Shown piece by piece: positions 1-8,524 of a stretch of 64,000 nt of DNA. The position numbers and the translations under genes were made by a program. The notes under the pieces were generated by a model. It made no database searches. It saw nothing but the letters and a program-made list of their open reading frames with translations, and was not told the origin of the DNA. The stretch covers positions 248,001 through 312,000 of the forward strand of contig NZ_JAXIVU010000001.1 in the NCBI RefSeq assembly GCF_034259425.1, read 5' to 3'. Source of the DNA: Denitrificimonas halotolerans. GTDB lineage: Bacteria; Pseudomonadota; Gammaproteobacteria; Pseudomonadales; Pseudomonadaceae. Numbering within the stretch: position 1 is the first letter of the stretch; each line of letters begins with the position of its first letter.

Positions 1-490
1 CCTCTAAGACATCCACCACCGCTAATGGGCGTGGTTGAGCATGACTAAAGAGTGCCGAGGCCTCTTCCATCGCACCTAATACAAGCTCAGTCATGCGATC
101 ATGCAACACAGCAGCAATCAGCTGTGCTTCAGTTTCACTGTATTCCCCAGCAATGTAATACGCCATACCGCGTTCAATACGCTGTACTTTATCAAGGCCA
201 CAGTTCTTAGCAATATCCGTTGCTTTACTGGACCAAGGTGAAATAGTGCCAAAACGGGGCACTACTAAAAATAAGCGTCCGCTTGGCTCTTGGCTCGGCA
301 CACTTGGGCCATATTTAAGCAAACGGCTTAGGACTTGGCCCTCATCACTGCTTAACGCAGATGAAACCTCAACAAAATGAGCAAACTCTGCGTAAACATT
401 CGCAACAGAAGGAACCTTCTGGCGCAATTGTTCAAATAGTTTCTCGTGGCGAAAAGCAGAAAGGGCAGGAGCGCCGCGCAAGATCAGCAT
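1..490 (-). CDS. purL: Phosphoribosylformylglycinamidine synthase, N-terminal part (cut by window edge)
   Basis: FGAR amidotransferase makes FGAM in purine biosynthesis in the cytosol. Only the N-terminal ~163 residues are inside the window; the gene continues beyond base 1. Reading the minus strand from 490 gives MLILRGAPALSAFRHEKL, which I recognise as the usual start of pseudomonad PurL, followed by the N-terminal FGAM-synthase domain. The frame stays open upstream to about 573, but the ATG at 490 matches the family start and has a TGAGG motif about 10 bases upstream. It is divergent from mltF, as in Pseudomonas. Identification rests on remembered family sequence. Confidence 0.9.
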   Translation of the reverse strand, partial: MLILRGAPALSAFRHEKLFEQLRQKVPSVANVYAEFAHFVEVSSALSSDEGQVLSRLLKYGPSVPSQEPSGRLFLVVPRFGTISPWSSKATDIAKNCGLDKVQRIERGMAYYIAGEYSETEAQLIAAVLHDRMTELVLGAMEEASALFSHAQPRPLAVVDVLE

Positions 491-664
491 CGTCGTGACA
501 GCCTCAGAAAAGTTGTAAGAAATAAGCGGATATTCTAGTGCCCACAGCAGTAAATGACCATCCATATCTGTCATTTAAGCGTTTGTTTGCTTAAGTCCAC
601 CTAAAAAAACATATATTCTCCCAACTTAAACTGCTTTTCTTTGCTGTGACAAGTCGCTTTTGCG

Positions 665-670
665 TATACT
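665..670 (+). promoter_or_regulatory. Putative -10 box of mltF, very close to the ATG
   Basis: TATACT lies only 6 bases before the mltF ATG at 677. A weak -35 candidate TTGCTG at 641-646 gives an 18-base spacer. Transcription would start at or next to the ATG, and no Shine-Dalgarno sequence is visible, so the transcript could be leaderless. Confidence 0.4.
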
Positions 671-676
671 GCAAAC

Positions 677-2140
677 ATGTATCTCCAGACGTTTACCCCA
701 ATTCGCAGCCTCCTAATAGGCTATGCGACCAGCTTACTCTTAATGCTCAACGGTTGTGGTAAGCCACCGACAACCCTTGAACGCATTCAGGAGCAGGGGG
801 TTTTGCATGTCATTACACGCAACAGTCCTTCAACCTACTTCCAAGACCGCAACGGCGAAACAGGCTTTGAGTATGAATTGGTTAAACGCTTCGCTGAACA
901 GTTGGGTGTCGAATTAAAAATTGAAACCGCAGACAATATTGAACAGCTCTTTGCTCGGCTTGATAACGCAAACGGCCCGCAACTAGCAGCTGCTGGACTG
1001 ATTAGCAGCACTGCTCGCCTCGATAAGGCACGCTTTTCTGATCCTTATTTAAGCGTCTCATCTCAGTTTATTTACCACAGAAAAGATTCACGCCCGCGTA
1101 ATATCCGACAACTAGCTGGCAAACATATACTGGCACTCCAGGGCAGCATTCACGAGGACAACCTTAAACGCATCAAACAAGACCTGCCTAAGCTCAACTA
1201 TGACGTGTCCGATCAAGTTGAAACCATTGATTTACTGCGCATGGTTGATGAAAAGCAAATAGATTTAACCTTAGTGAATTCCAATGAAGTGGCCATGAAT
1301 CAAGTGTATTTTCCAAATATACAAGTGGCTTTTACTTTAGAAGATAACCTGCAACAAAGCTGGGCAATCCCCACTACTAGCGACGTCACTCTCCTCAACG
1401 AGATCAATCGTTTCTTAGCCAACGCCAAACAATCAGGGCTGTTAAAACAATTGACCGAACGCTATTACGGCCACGTTGACACCTTAGGTTATGTCGGTGC
1501 TAATGCCTTTGCCCACCATTTACAACAACGCTTGCCCAATTATGAGGCAGCGTTTCGTAATGCTGCGAAAAAATACAATGTTGATTGGCGTCTACTGGCA
1601 GCGATGGGCTATCAAGAATCACACTGGCTACCAACCGCTACATCTAAGACGGGTGTCCGTGGATTAATGATGCTCACTAACCGCACAGCTAAGGCCATGG
1701 GTGTAACCAACCGTCTAGATCCAACTCAAAGTATCAACGGTGGAGCACGCTATATTGCGCAATTAATCAAACAGCTACCTGACAGCATTTACGAGTCCGA
1801 CCGCATTTGGTTTGCGCTTGCCTCTTACAACGTTGGTATGGGTCACCTTGAAGATGCTCGCAAACTCACCGAAGCTGAAGGCCTAGACCCAAACAAGTGG
1901 CTAGACGTGAAAAGCATTCTGCCACGACTGGCGCAAAAACAATGGTATAGCAAAACTCGCTATGGCTATGCTCGCGGAGGTGAGCCTGTACACTTTGTCA
2001 ATAATATTCGCCGTTATTACGATATTTTAACCTGGGTCACTCAACCACAAACTGAAGGCACTGGAGTTAGTGGCAGTCATACACCTGGTATCAAACCTAG
2101 CAGCAATCAGAATCAAGCCCCTGCACTTAATAGTCAATAA
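677..2140 (+). CDS. mltF: Membrane-bound lytic murein transglycosylase F
   Basis: MltF cleaves the glycan strands of peptidoglycan with formation of anhydromuropeptides, on the periplasmic face of the outer membrane. The 487-residue protein begins with a hydrophobic signal segment ending at a Cys near residue 27 (NGC), a plausible but non-ideal lipobox. A periplasmic solute-binding-like domain (about 40-265) and a C-terminal SLT domain (about 285-410) follow. The catalytic Glu is E314 in the motif YQESHW; GVRGLMMLT and the later ASYNVGMGH are typical SLT motifs. The last ~40 residues are low-complexity. It is divergent from purL and converges on tadA with 6 bases between the stop codons. No ribosome binding site is seen before the ATG. 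Confidence 0.95.
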   Translation: MYLQTFTPIRSLLIGYATSLLLMLNGCGKPPTTLERIQEQGVLHVITRNSPSTYFQDRNGETGFEYELVKRFAEQLGVELKIETADNIEQLFARLDNANGPQLAAAGLISSTARLDKARFSDPYLSVSSQFIYHRKDSRPRNIRQLAGKHILALQGSIHEDNLKRIKQDLPKLNYDVSDQVETIDLLRMVDEKQIDLTLVNSNEVAMNQVYFPNIQVAFTLEDNLQQSWAIPTTSDVTLLNEINRFLANAKQSGLLKQLTERYYGHVDTLGYVGANAFAHHLQQRLPNYEAAFRNAAKKYNVDWRLLAAMGYQESHWLPTATSKTGVRGLMMLTNRTAKAMGVTNRLDPTQSINGGARYIAQLIKQLPDSIYESDRIWFALASYNVGMGHLEDARKLTEAEGLDPNKWLDVKSILPRLAQKQWYSKTRYGYARGGEPVHFVNNIRRYYDILTWVTQPQTEGTGVSGSHTPGIKPSSNQNQAPALNSQ

Positions 2141-2146
2141 TGCCAC

Positions 2147-2617
2147 CTAGCGCCGAGCTCGAAAAAAAGCTCGTAGCATTTGTGCAGATTCTCGCGCTAA
2201 AACCCCGCCTTCAACAACAACACGATGATTTAAGAAAGACTGAGAAAAGAAACAGCCCCTACTTTCTACTGCACCTGCACGGGGTTCGCTTGCCGCAAAT
2301 ACCACCTTGGCAATACGTGCATGCACTATCAAGCCTGCACACATATGGCAAGGCTCGAGCGTGACATAAAGTGTTGTCTGCGGTAAACGATAATTTTTCA
2401 GTTGTGTCGCAGCATCACGAATAGCCTGTACTTCTGCATGAGCACTAGGGTCATTTAAGCTAATCGGACAATTAAAACCACGTCCAATGATCTCACCTTC
2501 TTGCACCAATACGGCACCAACCGGCACCTCACCTAGAGCAGCCCCCTGTTCGGCAAGCTGCAAAGCTTCCTGCATAAACAATATATCTTGTTCTGTAGCA
2601 TTATTTTGATCAGGCAT
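2147..2617 (-). CDS. tadA: tRNA-specific adenosine deaminase
   Basis: TadA deaminates A34 of the tRNA-Arg anticodon to inosine so that ACG can read several Arg codons. The 156-residue protein has the cytidine/deoxycytidylate deaminase fold with the zinc and proton-shuttle motif HAE at residues 60-62 and PCxxC at 89-93 (C90 and C93 bind zinc). Length is normal for bacterial TadA. It converges on mltF and stands alone otherwise. Essential in most bacteria; high confidence. Confidence 0.95.
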   Translation of the reverse strand: MPDQNNATEQDILFMQEALQLAEQGAALGEVPVGAVLVQEGEIIGRGFNCPISLNDPSAHAEVQAIRDAATQLKNYRLPQTTLYVTLEPCHMCAGLIVHARIAKVVFAASEPRAGAVESRGCFFSQSFLNHRVVVEGGVLARESAQMLRAFFRARR

Positions 2618-2718
2618 CTACTGTCTTCACTGCATAATAAATACAGTAGCCATTTTAAACAGTAATGCACACAAACACACTGCCCGAGCTAATTTTTACC
2701 TGCTCTCATATCCAAATG

Positions 2719-2760
2719 TTGGACATCCTCCCACCCTTTAGGGCGAGAAAGATGTCAATA
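2719..2760 (+). repeat. Solitary IS200/IS605-type end hairpin (remnant)
   Basis: Bases 2735-2758 (CCTTTAGGGCGAG ... GATGTCAA) match 20 of 24 positions of the right-end hairpin of the tnpB element at 49939-49962 read on its coding strand. The site also has its own left arm (GGACATCCTCCCACCC), so it folds into a similar CCTTTAGG-capped hairpin. No transposase gene is next to it. It may be a relic right end, a MITE-like mobile hairpin, or a leftover omega-RNA scaffold. Confidence 0.5.
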
Positions 2761-2776
2761 TAAAAGGAAGTTTAAA

Positions 2777-3112
2777 TTATACAGTAAAGTCTTTAATGAC
2801 GTCGGTAGAACCGTTGGCTTTGACACTTTTGATGCCATTATCACGTGCTGCTTCTGATGCATACATTTGACTATTTCCGATCACCTGATGATTTGTAGCT
2901 TTTAGATTGAAGTACGGCTTGCCGTTTTTTGCCTCTTTACGCTCATAACGTTCATCTAAATTGCTATTTTTTTGTACAGAAGCAATACCGTTCAAGGCAG
3001 ACGCTTTTTGCTTGTATAACTCACTTGTCAAAATTATTTCAGCGTTACCGGCTTTTAAAACAAAACGAAACTGACCATCGCTGCTGTTGCTTAATTCAAA
3101 CCAACCTGCCAT
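2777..3112 (-). CDS. yegP: YegP-family protein (UPF0339, two DUF1508 repeats)
   Basis: A 111-residue protein made of two copies of the ~50-residue DUF1508 unit: GWFELSNSSDGQFRFVLKAGN near the start and NGKPYFNLKATNHQVIGNSQ in the second half, each followed by a helix with Lys/Ala and a NGI(A/K)SV motif. The molecular function of the family is unknown. I chose the ATG at 3112 because AGGAG lies 6 bases upstream; an in-frame TTG two codons earlier is unlikely. It stands alone, and the IS-type hairpin at 2719-2760 lies just past its stop codon. Confidence 0.85.
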   Translation of the reverse strand: MAGWFELSNSSDGQFRFVLKAGNAEIILTSELYKQKASALNGIASVQKNSNLDERYERKEAKNGKPYFNLKATNHQVIGNSQMYASEAARDNGIKSVKANGSTDVIKDFTV

Positions 3113-3326
3113 ATGCAACTCCTAGTTTTGACCACCTGAAAAGCGCGCGAACACTCACGCCAAACTCAATTTTTAAGTTACCTGATCGCCTCAAACTGCA
3201 CAATGATTTTCTCATGCTTATAACTGCACAGTCTAATTGCTTTCAAGCAAGCCCTTCCAACCCACATACAAGCAATTAAAGAAACAACTATTACCCACGA
3301 CGCCAACCTCATTCTGCGCACTTACA

Positions 3327-4949
3327 CTATTGCACTGCCTCCAAAATCAAATCAGCAGCTTTTTCTGCAATCATAATAATTGACGCACTAGGATCTCCGG
3401 TAGTGATTCGTGGCATAACTGCCCCATCTACGACTCTCAATCCTTCAACACCATGAACCTGCAGCTTGTCATTAACCACAGCCATTGCATCATGGCCCAT
3501 TTTACAGGTACCTACTGCCTCATAATTAACACTACAAGTGTTACGGAAGAATTCATCCAATGCTTCATCACTGGTACAGTCCGCACCAGGTAAATATTCT
3601 CGACCACGATAAGGGGTGTAGGCAGGCTGGGAAAATATCTCCCGTGCAATTCTCACCCCACGACGTAATACCTCACGGTCACGCTCATCCGCTAGGTAAT
3701 TGGCATCGATGATCGGCTTATCCATAGGGTCCGCTGACTTCAAACGTAACTGCCCTCGACTCTCTGGCCGTGTTAAAATAATAAGATTGGTAACCCCATG
3801 TTCCTTCACCAACTCTCCATCCCCAGTCAGTACAGGAACAAGATAATACTTCAAATCCAGCTCATCATGCCCATACGCTCCGGAACGCAAATAGGCAATG
3901 GCTTCAATACTGTTACTCGCTAAAGGGCCGCGCCGCGTTAAAAGATAACGCAACCCAGCAGAAACCTTCGCTGCAGCACTACTGATTAACTTATAGTCTG
4001 TCACTGGCAAGGGGCATGTCATTTGCACAGCAGTCCCAATATGGTCATGCAGGTTCTGCCCTACACCTTTCAAGTCAACCACTGGTTTAATCCCGAACTC
4101 ATTCAAATGCTCTGCATCACCAATGCCAGACAGCATCAGCAGCTGCGGAGACTGAAAAGTACCACAACTGGAAATAACTTCTCGTTGAGCAAAAACCTGC
4201 TTTGTATCAGTACCTTGCACATATTCAACACCCGTCACGCGCAAGCCTGTAAAGAGCAATCGAGTCACATACGCATGAGTTTCAATATGAAGATTCTGGC
4301 GATTTTTAACGGGGTTCAAATAAGCCACTGCCGTACTGATTCGTCGCCCATTTTTAATGGTGCTATCACAAGGGCCGAAGCCTTCAGGCTTTGCGCCATT
4401 ATGGTCATTGCTATAAGGAAAACCCGCCTCCTGAGCCGCCTCCAACCAAGCTTTCTGTGTAGGATTCATATGTTTAGCTTGCGTGACTGCTAATGGACCA
4501 TCGCCACCATGAAACTCAGATGCTCCATGCTCATAGTTTTCCGCTCGCTTAAAGTAAGGCAACACTTCAGCGTATGACCATCCTTTATTGCCCTGCTCAG
4601 CCCATAAGTCAAAAATTTCCGGTGCGCCACGGCTATAACACATGCCGTTAATGGAGCTGCTGCCACCTAACACCTTGCCACGCGCATCATGCAAGATACG
4701 ATTATTCAGATGTTTTTGCGGTGCGGTTTGATAGCGCCAACTGAACTTGCCACTTTTGAGCATTAAAAAGAAACCAGCCGGCATATGAATTAGCGGACTT
4801 TTATCCGACCCACCTGCCTCTAACAGCAAAACTTTGTACGCAGGATTTGCTGATAAGCGATTAGCCAGTACACAACCAGCCGAACCAGCGCCTATAACGA
4901 TAAAATCATATTCTTCATGGGTTGCCATTATTATTCTTATATGCCTCAT
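3327..4949 (-). CDS. GMC-family FAD oxidoreductase with altered active site
   Basis: A 540-residue glucose-methanol-choline flavoprotein. The N-terminal FAD-binding motif DFIVIGAGSAGCVLANRL is followed by GGSSSINGM (GMC signature 1) and SSCGTFQSPQLLMLSGIG (signature 2). In active GMC enzymes the C-terminal motif is YHPxGTCxMG with a catalytic His; here it reads NYEAVGTCKMG, so Glu replaces the His. The second catalytic residue (usually N or H in NTN/NPN near the end) is replaced in GDPSAS. The FAD scaffold is intact. Substrate is unknown; choline dehydrogenase should not be assumed. An alternative start is the ATG at 4928. Monocistronic. Confidence 0.85.
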   Translation of the reverse strand: MRHIRIIMATHEEYDFIVIGAGSAGCVLANRLSANPAYKVLLLEAGGSDKSPLIHMPAGFFLMLKSGKFSWRYQTAPQKHLNNRILHDARGKVLGGSSSINGMCYSRGAPEIFDLWAEQGNKGWSYAEVLPYFKRAENYEHGASEFHGGDGPLAVTQAKHMNPTQKAWLEAAQEAGFPYSNDHNGAKPEGFGPCDSTIKNGRRISTAVAYLNPVKNRQNLHIETHAYVTRLLFTGLRVTGVEYVQGTDTKQVFAQREVISSCGTFQSPQLLMLSGIGDAEHLNEFGIKPVVDLKGVGQNLHDHIGTAVQMTCPLPVTDYKLISSAAAKVSAGLRYLLTRRGPLASNSIEAIAYLRSGAYGHDELDLKYYLVPVLTGDGELVKEHGVTNLIILTRPESRGQLRLKSADPMDKPIIDANYLADERDREVLRRGVRIAREIFSQPAYTPYRGREYLPGADCTSDEALDEFFRNTCSVNYEAVGTCKMGHDAMAVVNDKLQVHGVEGLRVVDGAVMPRITTGDPSASIIMIAEKAADLILEAVQ

Positions 4950-5200
4950 TCAATTTGCTATCACCGCTAAAAAAGCAATGACTAACCTACAGCGCTTATA
5001 ATAAGCAGCTGCCACTCAACTTTCTTTACTAAGCCCTAACAGCAGCTCTGAGCGCTCTATCAACACAAGATCACCTAAAGCTAATCAAGCCTCTACTGAT
5101 ACAATAGGCCCACGCTTACTCTTCTCACTATGCGACTTTGCTCTAGCTATTCCATCACCCATTTAAACTATATACAAGTTAATAATATTTTTTAAATCAT
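4950..5200. other. Intergenic region upstream of the GMC gene
   Basis: No coding potential seen. It contains a short perfect inverted repeat, GCTTAT-A-ATAAGC, near 4994-5006, which includes a TATAAT hexamer. It could belong to the GMC gene promoter region, but no matching -35 element is clear. Confidence 0.3.
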
Positions 5201-5237
5201 AAAAAAAGGCCCATGAATAAATCATGAGCCTTTTTAA
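5201..5237 (-). terminator. Rho-independent terminator of guaA
   Basis: On the minus strand AAAAAGGCTCATGA and TCATGGGCCTTTTT pair around a short loop and are followed by a T tract. It lies 36 bases past the guaA stop. Confidence 0.85.
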
Positions 5238-5272
5238 ATTACTGGGCAGCACCATCAGCGCTTAGATTAAAA

Positions 5273-6853
5273 TCATTCCCACTCAATGGTCGCCGGCGGC
5301 TTACTCGAAACATCGTAAACAACGCGAGAAATGCCTTCGATCTCATTGATAATACGGCCAGAAACGGTTTCTAACAGTTCGTAAGGCAAATGTGCCCAAC
5401 GCGCTGTCATAAAATCGATCGTCTCCACTGCACGCAACGAAACAACCCATGCATAGCGACGTGCATCGCCTACAACACCAACAGACTTCACTGGCAAAAA
5501 TACCGCAAACGCCTGACTGGTTTTATCGTACCAACCAGCCTTGCGCAACTCTTCAATAAAAATATGGTCCGCTTGGCGTAGAATGTCTGCGTACTCTTTA
5601 GTGACTTCACCCAGGATACGTACACCTAAACCTGGCCCAGGGAATGGGTGGCGATATACCATATCATGCGGTAAGCCTAGCTCTACACCTAACTTACGCA
5701 CTTCATCTTTAAACAGTTCTCGGAGCGGCTCAACTAGCTCCATTTTCATATCTTCCGGCAAGCCCCCCACATTGTGGTGTGACTTAATCACGCTCGCTTT
5801 ACCACCTTTAACCGCCGCTGACTCGATCACATCAGGATAAATCGTACCTTGAGCTAAAAAATCAATGCCTTCTAGTTTAGCCGACTCTTCATCAAAGACC
5901 TCAATGAACGTACGACCAATGATTTTACGCTTCGCCTCTGGGTCAGACTCGCCTTTGAGCAAATCTAAGAAACGCTGCTCGGCATCCACACGAATCACTT
6001 TTACGCCCATGTTCTCTGCAAACATACGCATCACTTGATCACCTTCGTGCAAACGCAACAAACCATGATCTACAAACACGCAAGTTAACTGATCACCAAT
6101 GGCTTTATGCAATAAAGCTGCAACCACTGACGAATCTACACCGCCAGACAGACCTAGCAGCACCTTACGCTCACCAACCTGAGCACGCACTTTGGCAATC
6201 GCATCTTCAACGATATTCGCCGGAGTCCATAAGGCTTCACAACCACAGATCTCTAATACGAAACGCTGTAAAATTTCTAAACCTTGCGCAGTATGCGTCA
6301 CTTCAGGATGAAACTGCACGCCATAGTAATTACGTGATGCATCTTCCATGGCTGCAATTGGACAACTTGCAGTGCTGGCCGTGATGGTAAAGCCTTCTGG
6401 CAATACAGTCACTTTATCACCATGGCTCATCCAAACGTCCAAACCTTCAGTTGAAGTAGCTGTTGGAGCATCACGCAAACCATTAAGTAGTAAGCTGTCT
6501 GCAATAACATCAACACGGGCAGCACCAAATTCACGAATACTTGAACCTTCAACTTGACCACCGAGCTGTTGCGCCAAAGTCTGCATACCATAGCAGACGC
6601 CTAGCACTGGAACACCCAAATCAAAGATCAACTGCGGCGCACGTGGGCTATTATCCGTATGTACTGACTCAGGACCACCGGATAAGATGACACCGCGCGG
6701 GTTAAACTCACGAATAGTTTCTTCGCTCACATCAAAAGGGTGGATTTCACAGAACACACCAATGCCACGAATGCGACGAGCAATCAATTGGGTGTACTGC
6801 GAACCGAAATCTAAAACTAAAATACGGTGGGCATGAATATCTTGGGCAGCCAT
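5273..6853 (-). CDS. guaA: GMP synthase (glutamine-hydrolysing)
   Basis: GuaA converts XMP to GMP with ATP and glutamine, the last step of guanine nucleotide synthesis. The 526 residues comprise a class I glutamine amidotransferase domain (about 10-200; nucleophile C87 in GVCYGMQ, His/Glu in the FHPE motif), an ATP pyrophosphatase domain with the P-loop LSGGVDSS near 235, and the C-terminal dimerisation domain ending in ATIEWE, the canonical C terminus. It lies 86 bases downstream of guaB, forming guaBA, with an intergenic hairpin and its own strong terminator. Confidence 0.97.
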   Translation of the reverse strand: MAAQDIHAHRILVLDFGSQYTQLIARRIRGIGVFCEIHPFDVSEETIREFNPRGVILSGGPESVHTDNSPRAPQLIFDLGVPVLGVCYGMQTLAQQLGGQVEGSSIREFGAARVDVIADSLLLNGLRDAPTATSTEGLDVWMSHGDKVTVLPEGFTITASTASCPIAAMEDASRNYYGVQFHPEVTHTAQGLEILQRFVLEICGCEALWTPANIVEDAIAKVRAQVGERKVLLGLSGGVDSSVVAALLHKAIGDQLTCVFVDHGLLRLHEGDQVMRMFAENMGVKVIRVDAEQRFLDLLKGESDPEAKRKIIGRTFIEVFDEESAKLEGIDFLAQGTIYPDVIESAAVKGGKASVIKSHHNVGGLPEDMKMELVEPLRELFKDEVRKLGVELGLPHDMVYRHPFPGPGLGVRILGEVTKEYADILRQADHIFIEELRKAGWYDKTSQAFAVFLPVKSVGVVGDARRYAWVVSLRAVETIDFMTARWAHLPYELLETVSGRIINEIEGISRVVYDVSSKPPATIEWE

Positions 6854-6891
6854 GGGGTAGGTCTCAATAACGGTTTATAAACTTATAAAAG

Positions 6892-6920
6892 GACAAACCG
6901 CCTCAATACGGCGGTTTGTC
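6892..6920 (-). other. Strong hairpin between guaB and guaA
   Basis: GACAAACCGCC and GGCGGTTTGTC form a perfect 11-bp stem with a 7-base loop. On the minus strand it is followed by CCTTTTAT, a poor T tract. It may be a leaky terminator, attenuator or processing signal that lowers guaA expression relative to guaB. Confidence 0.6.
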
Positions 6921-6939
6921 TAACACATATGAGTGCAGC

Positions 6940-8412
6940 TTAGCTGACTCGATAGTTTGGTGCTTCTTTGGTGATCTGTACATCATGGACATGAGACTCA
7001 GCCATTCCCGCACCAGTAATACGTACAAACTGAGGCTTAGTACGCATCTCTTCAATGGTTGCGCAGCCGGTATACCCCATTGAGGCACGTAAGCCACCCA
7101 TCAACTGATGGACAATTGCCGACATTGCGCCCTTATAAGGTACACGCCCCTCAATCCCTTCAGGTACTAACTTCTCAGCACCCGCACTAGTATCTTGGAA
7201 GTAACGATCAGAGGATCCCTGAGCTTGCGCCATCGCCCCCATCGAACCCATGCCACGGTATGACTTGTATGAACGTCCTTGGAAGAGTTCAATTTCACCC
7301 GGTGATTCTTCCGTACCTGCAAACATAGATCCCATCATGACAGCATTAGCGCCAGCAACGATGGCTTTGGATAAGTCACCAGAGAAACGAATACCACCAT
7401 CAGCGATCATAGGTACGCCTGTACCCTCTAAAGCAGCAGAAACATTAGCAATCGCAGAGATTTGCGGCACTCCTACACCTGCAACAATACGCGTGGTACA
7501 AATAGAGCCCGGACCAATACCTACCTTAACGCCATCAGCACCCGCTTCAACAAGCGCTAATGCTGCTTCGCCAGTGGCAATGTTTCCACCAATCACTTGC
7601 AGATCAGGGAAGTTCTGCTTAACCCAACGAACACGCTCAATCACTCCTTTAGAGTGACCATGCGCTGTATCAACAACAACAACATCAACACCGGCCTCAG
7701 CCAAGGCAGCGATACGCTCTTCGGTATCGGCACCAGTACCAACTGCCGCGCCTACGCGCAAACGGCCTTGCTCATCTTTAGACGCAAAAGGATAGCTTTT
7801 TGCTTTTTCAATATCACGGAATGTGACCATGCCGCGTAACTGAAACAACTCATTGACCACCAACATTTTTTCAATACGGTGCTCATAAAGCTTGGTTTTA
7901 ATTTCTTCTAAACCAGTACCTTCTTGCACAGTAATCAATTGATCTTTTGGTGTCATAATGGCTGCAACAGTATCGCCAGCATTTGGCGTATAACGTAGAT
8001 CACGACCAGTCACAATACCAATTAACTGCTGATCTGAATCAAGCACTGGAAAACCTGAAAAACCAAGTTCATCCGCGCGCTTTAATAGATCAATTATTTT
8101 AGTATCTGGAGTGACAGTAACAGGATCATGCACGATTGCAGTTTCGTAACGCTTTACTTTGCGCACTTCTGCAGCCTGCTGTTCGACTGTCATGTTTTTA
8201 TGAATGATACCGATGCCACCTTCTTGTGCCATCGCAATGGCAAGGCGCGATTCAGTAACGGTATCCATTGCAGCTGAAAGCAATGGAATATTAAGTTCAA
8301 TACCCCGTGTAAGACGGGTTTTCAAACTGACTTCTTTGGGTAATACCTCGGAGTAACCGGGGATTAGTAATACATCATCAAAGGTCAGAGCTTCTTGGCT
8401 GATACGCAGCAT
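6940..8412 (-). CDS. guaB: IMP dehydrogenase
   Basis: GuaB oxidises IMP to XMP with NAD, the committed step to GMP. From the ATG at 8412 the protein is 490 residues (MLRISQEALTFDDVLL, the usual family start); the 23 extra in-frame codons upstream overlap the promoter and are rejected. It has an (alpha/beta)8 barrel with two inserted CBS domains (about 90-205), the loop GPGSICTTR carrying the catalytic Cys, and the flap region GRVPYKG. First gene of the guaBA operon, with a well-formed promoter at 8453-8481. Confidence 0.97.
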   Translation of the reverse strand: MLRISQEALTFDDVLLIPGYSEVLPKEVSLKTRLTRGIELNIPLLSAAMDTVTESRLAIAMAQEGGIGIIHKNMTVEQQAAEVRKVKRYETAIVHDPVTVTPDTKIIDLLKRADELGFSGFPVLDSDQQLIGIVTGRDLRYTPNAGDTVAAIMTPKDQLITVQEGTGLEEIKTKLYEHRIEKMLVVNELFQLRGMVTFRDIEKAKSYPFASKDEQGRLRVGAAVGTGADTEERIAALAEAGVDVVVVDTAHGHSKGVIERVRWVKQNFPDLQVIGGNIATGEAALALVEAGADGVKVGIGPGSICTTRIVAGVGVPQISAIANVSAALEGTGVPMIADGGIRFSGDLSKAIVAGANAVMMGSMFAGTEESPGEIELFQGRSYKSYRGMGSMGAMAQAQGSSDRYFQDTSAGAEKLVPEGIEGRVPYKGAMSAIVHQLMGGLRASMGYTGCATIEEMRTKPQFVRITGAGMAESHVHDVQITKEAPNYRVS

Positions 8413-8445
8413 AATTTTGCACGCTCCCGAACGGGAAAAATGGAA

Positions 8446-8481
8446 GCGCGGTATTATACCGCGCAATGTTAAGCTTCTCAA
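8446..8481 (-). promoter_or_regulatory. guaB promoter with GC-rich discriminator inside a palindrome
   Basis: On the minus strand: -35 TTGAGA (8481-8476), a 17-base spacer, -10 TATAAT (8458-8453), then discriminator ACCGCGC. The -10 hexamer sits within GCGCGGTAT-A-ATACCGCGC, a perfect 9-bp inverted repeat. A GC-rich discriminator is typical of promoters inhibited by ppGpp. The predicted start site is near 8446. Confidence 0.8.
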
Positions 8482-8524
8482 CGACTAAAATATAATCACT
8501 TGAGCAGCATCTGAGTTCTATCAC

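Noticed and set aside
2140..2364. Open frame on the plus strand just after mltF
   Set aside because: Lies wholly within tadA on the other strand, has no ribosome binding site and no family-like sequence.
2929..3279. Plus-strand open frame across yegP
   Set aside because: Shadow of yegP; composition and lack of a start signal argue against coding.
4994..5006. Short palindrome GCTTAT-A-ATAAGC as a defined operator
   Set aside because: Only 6-bp arms, AT-rich context and no matching promoter; too weak to call.
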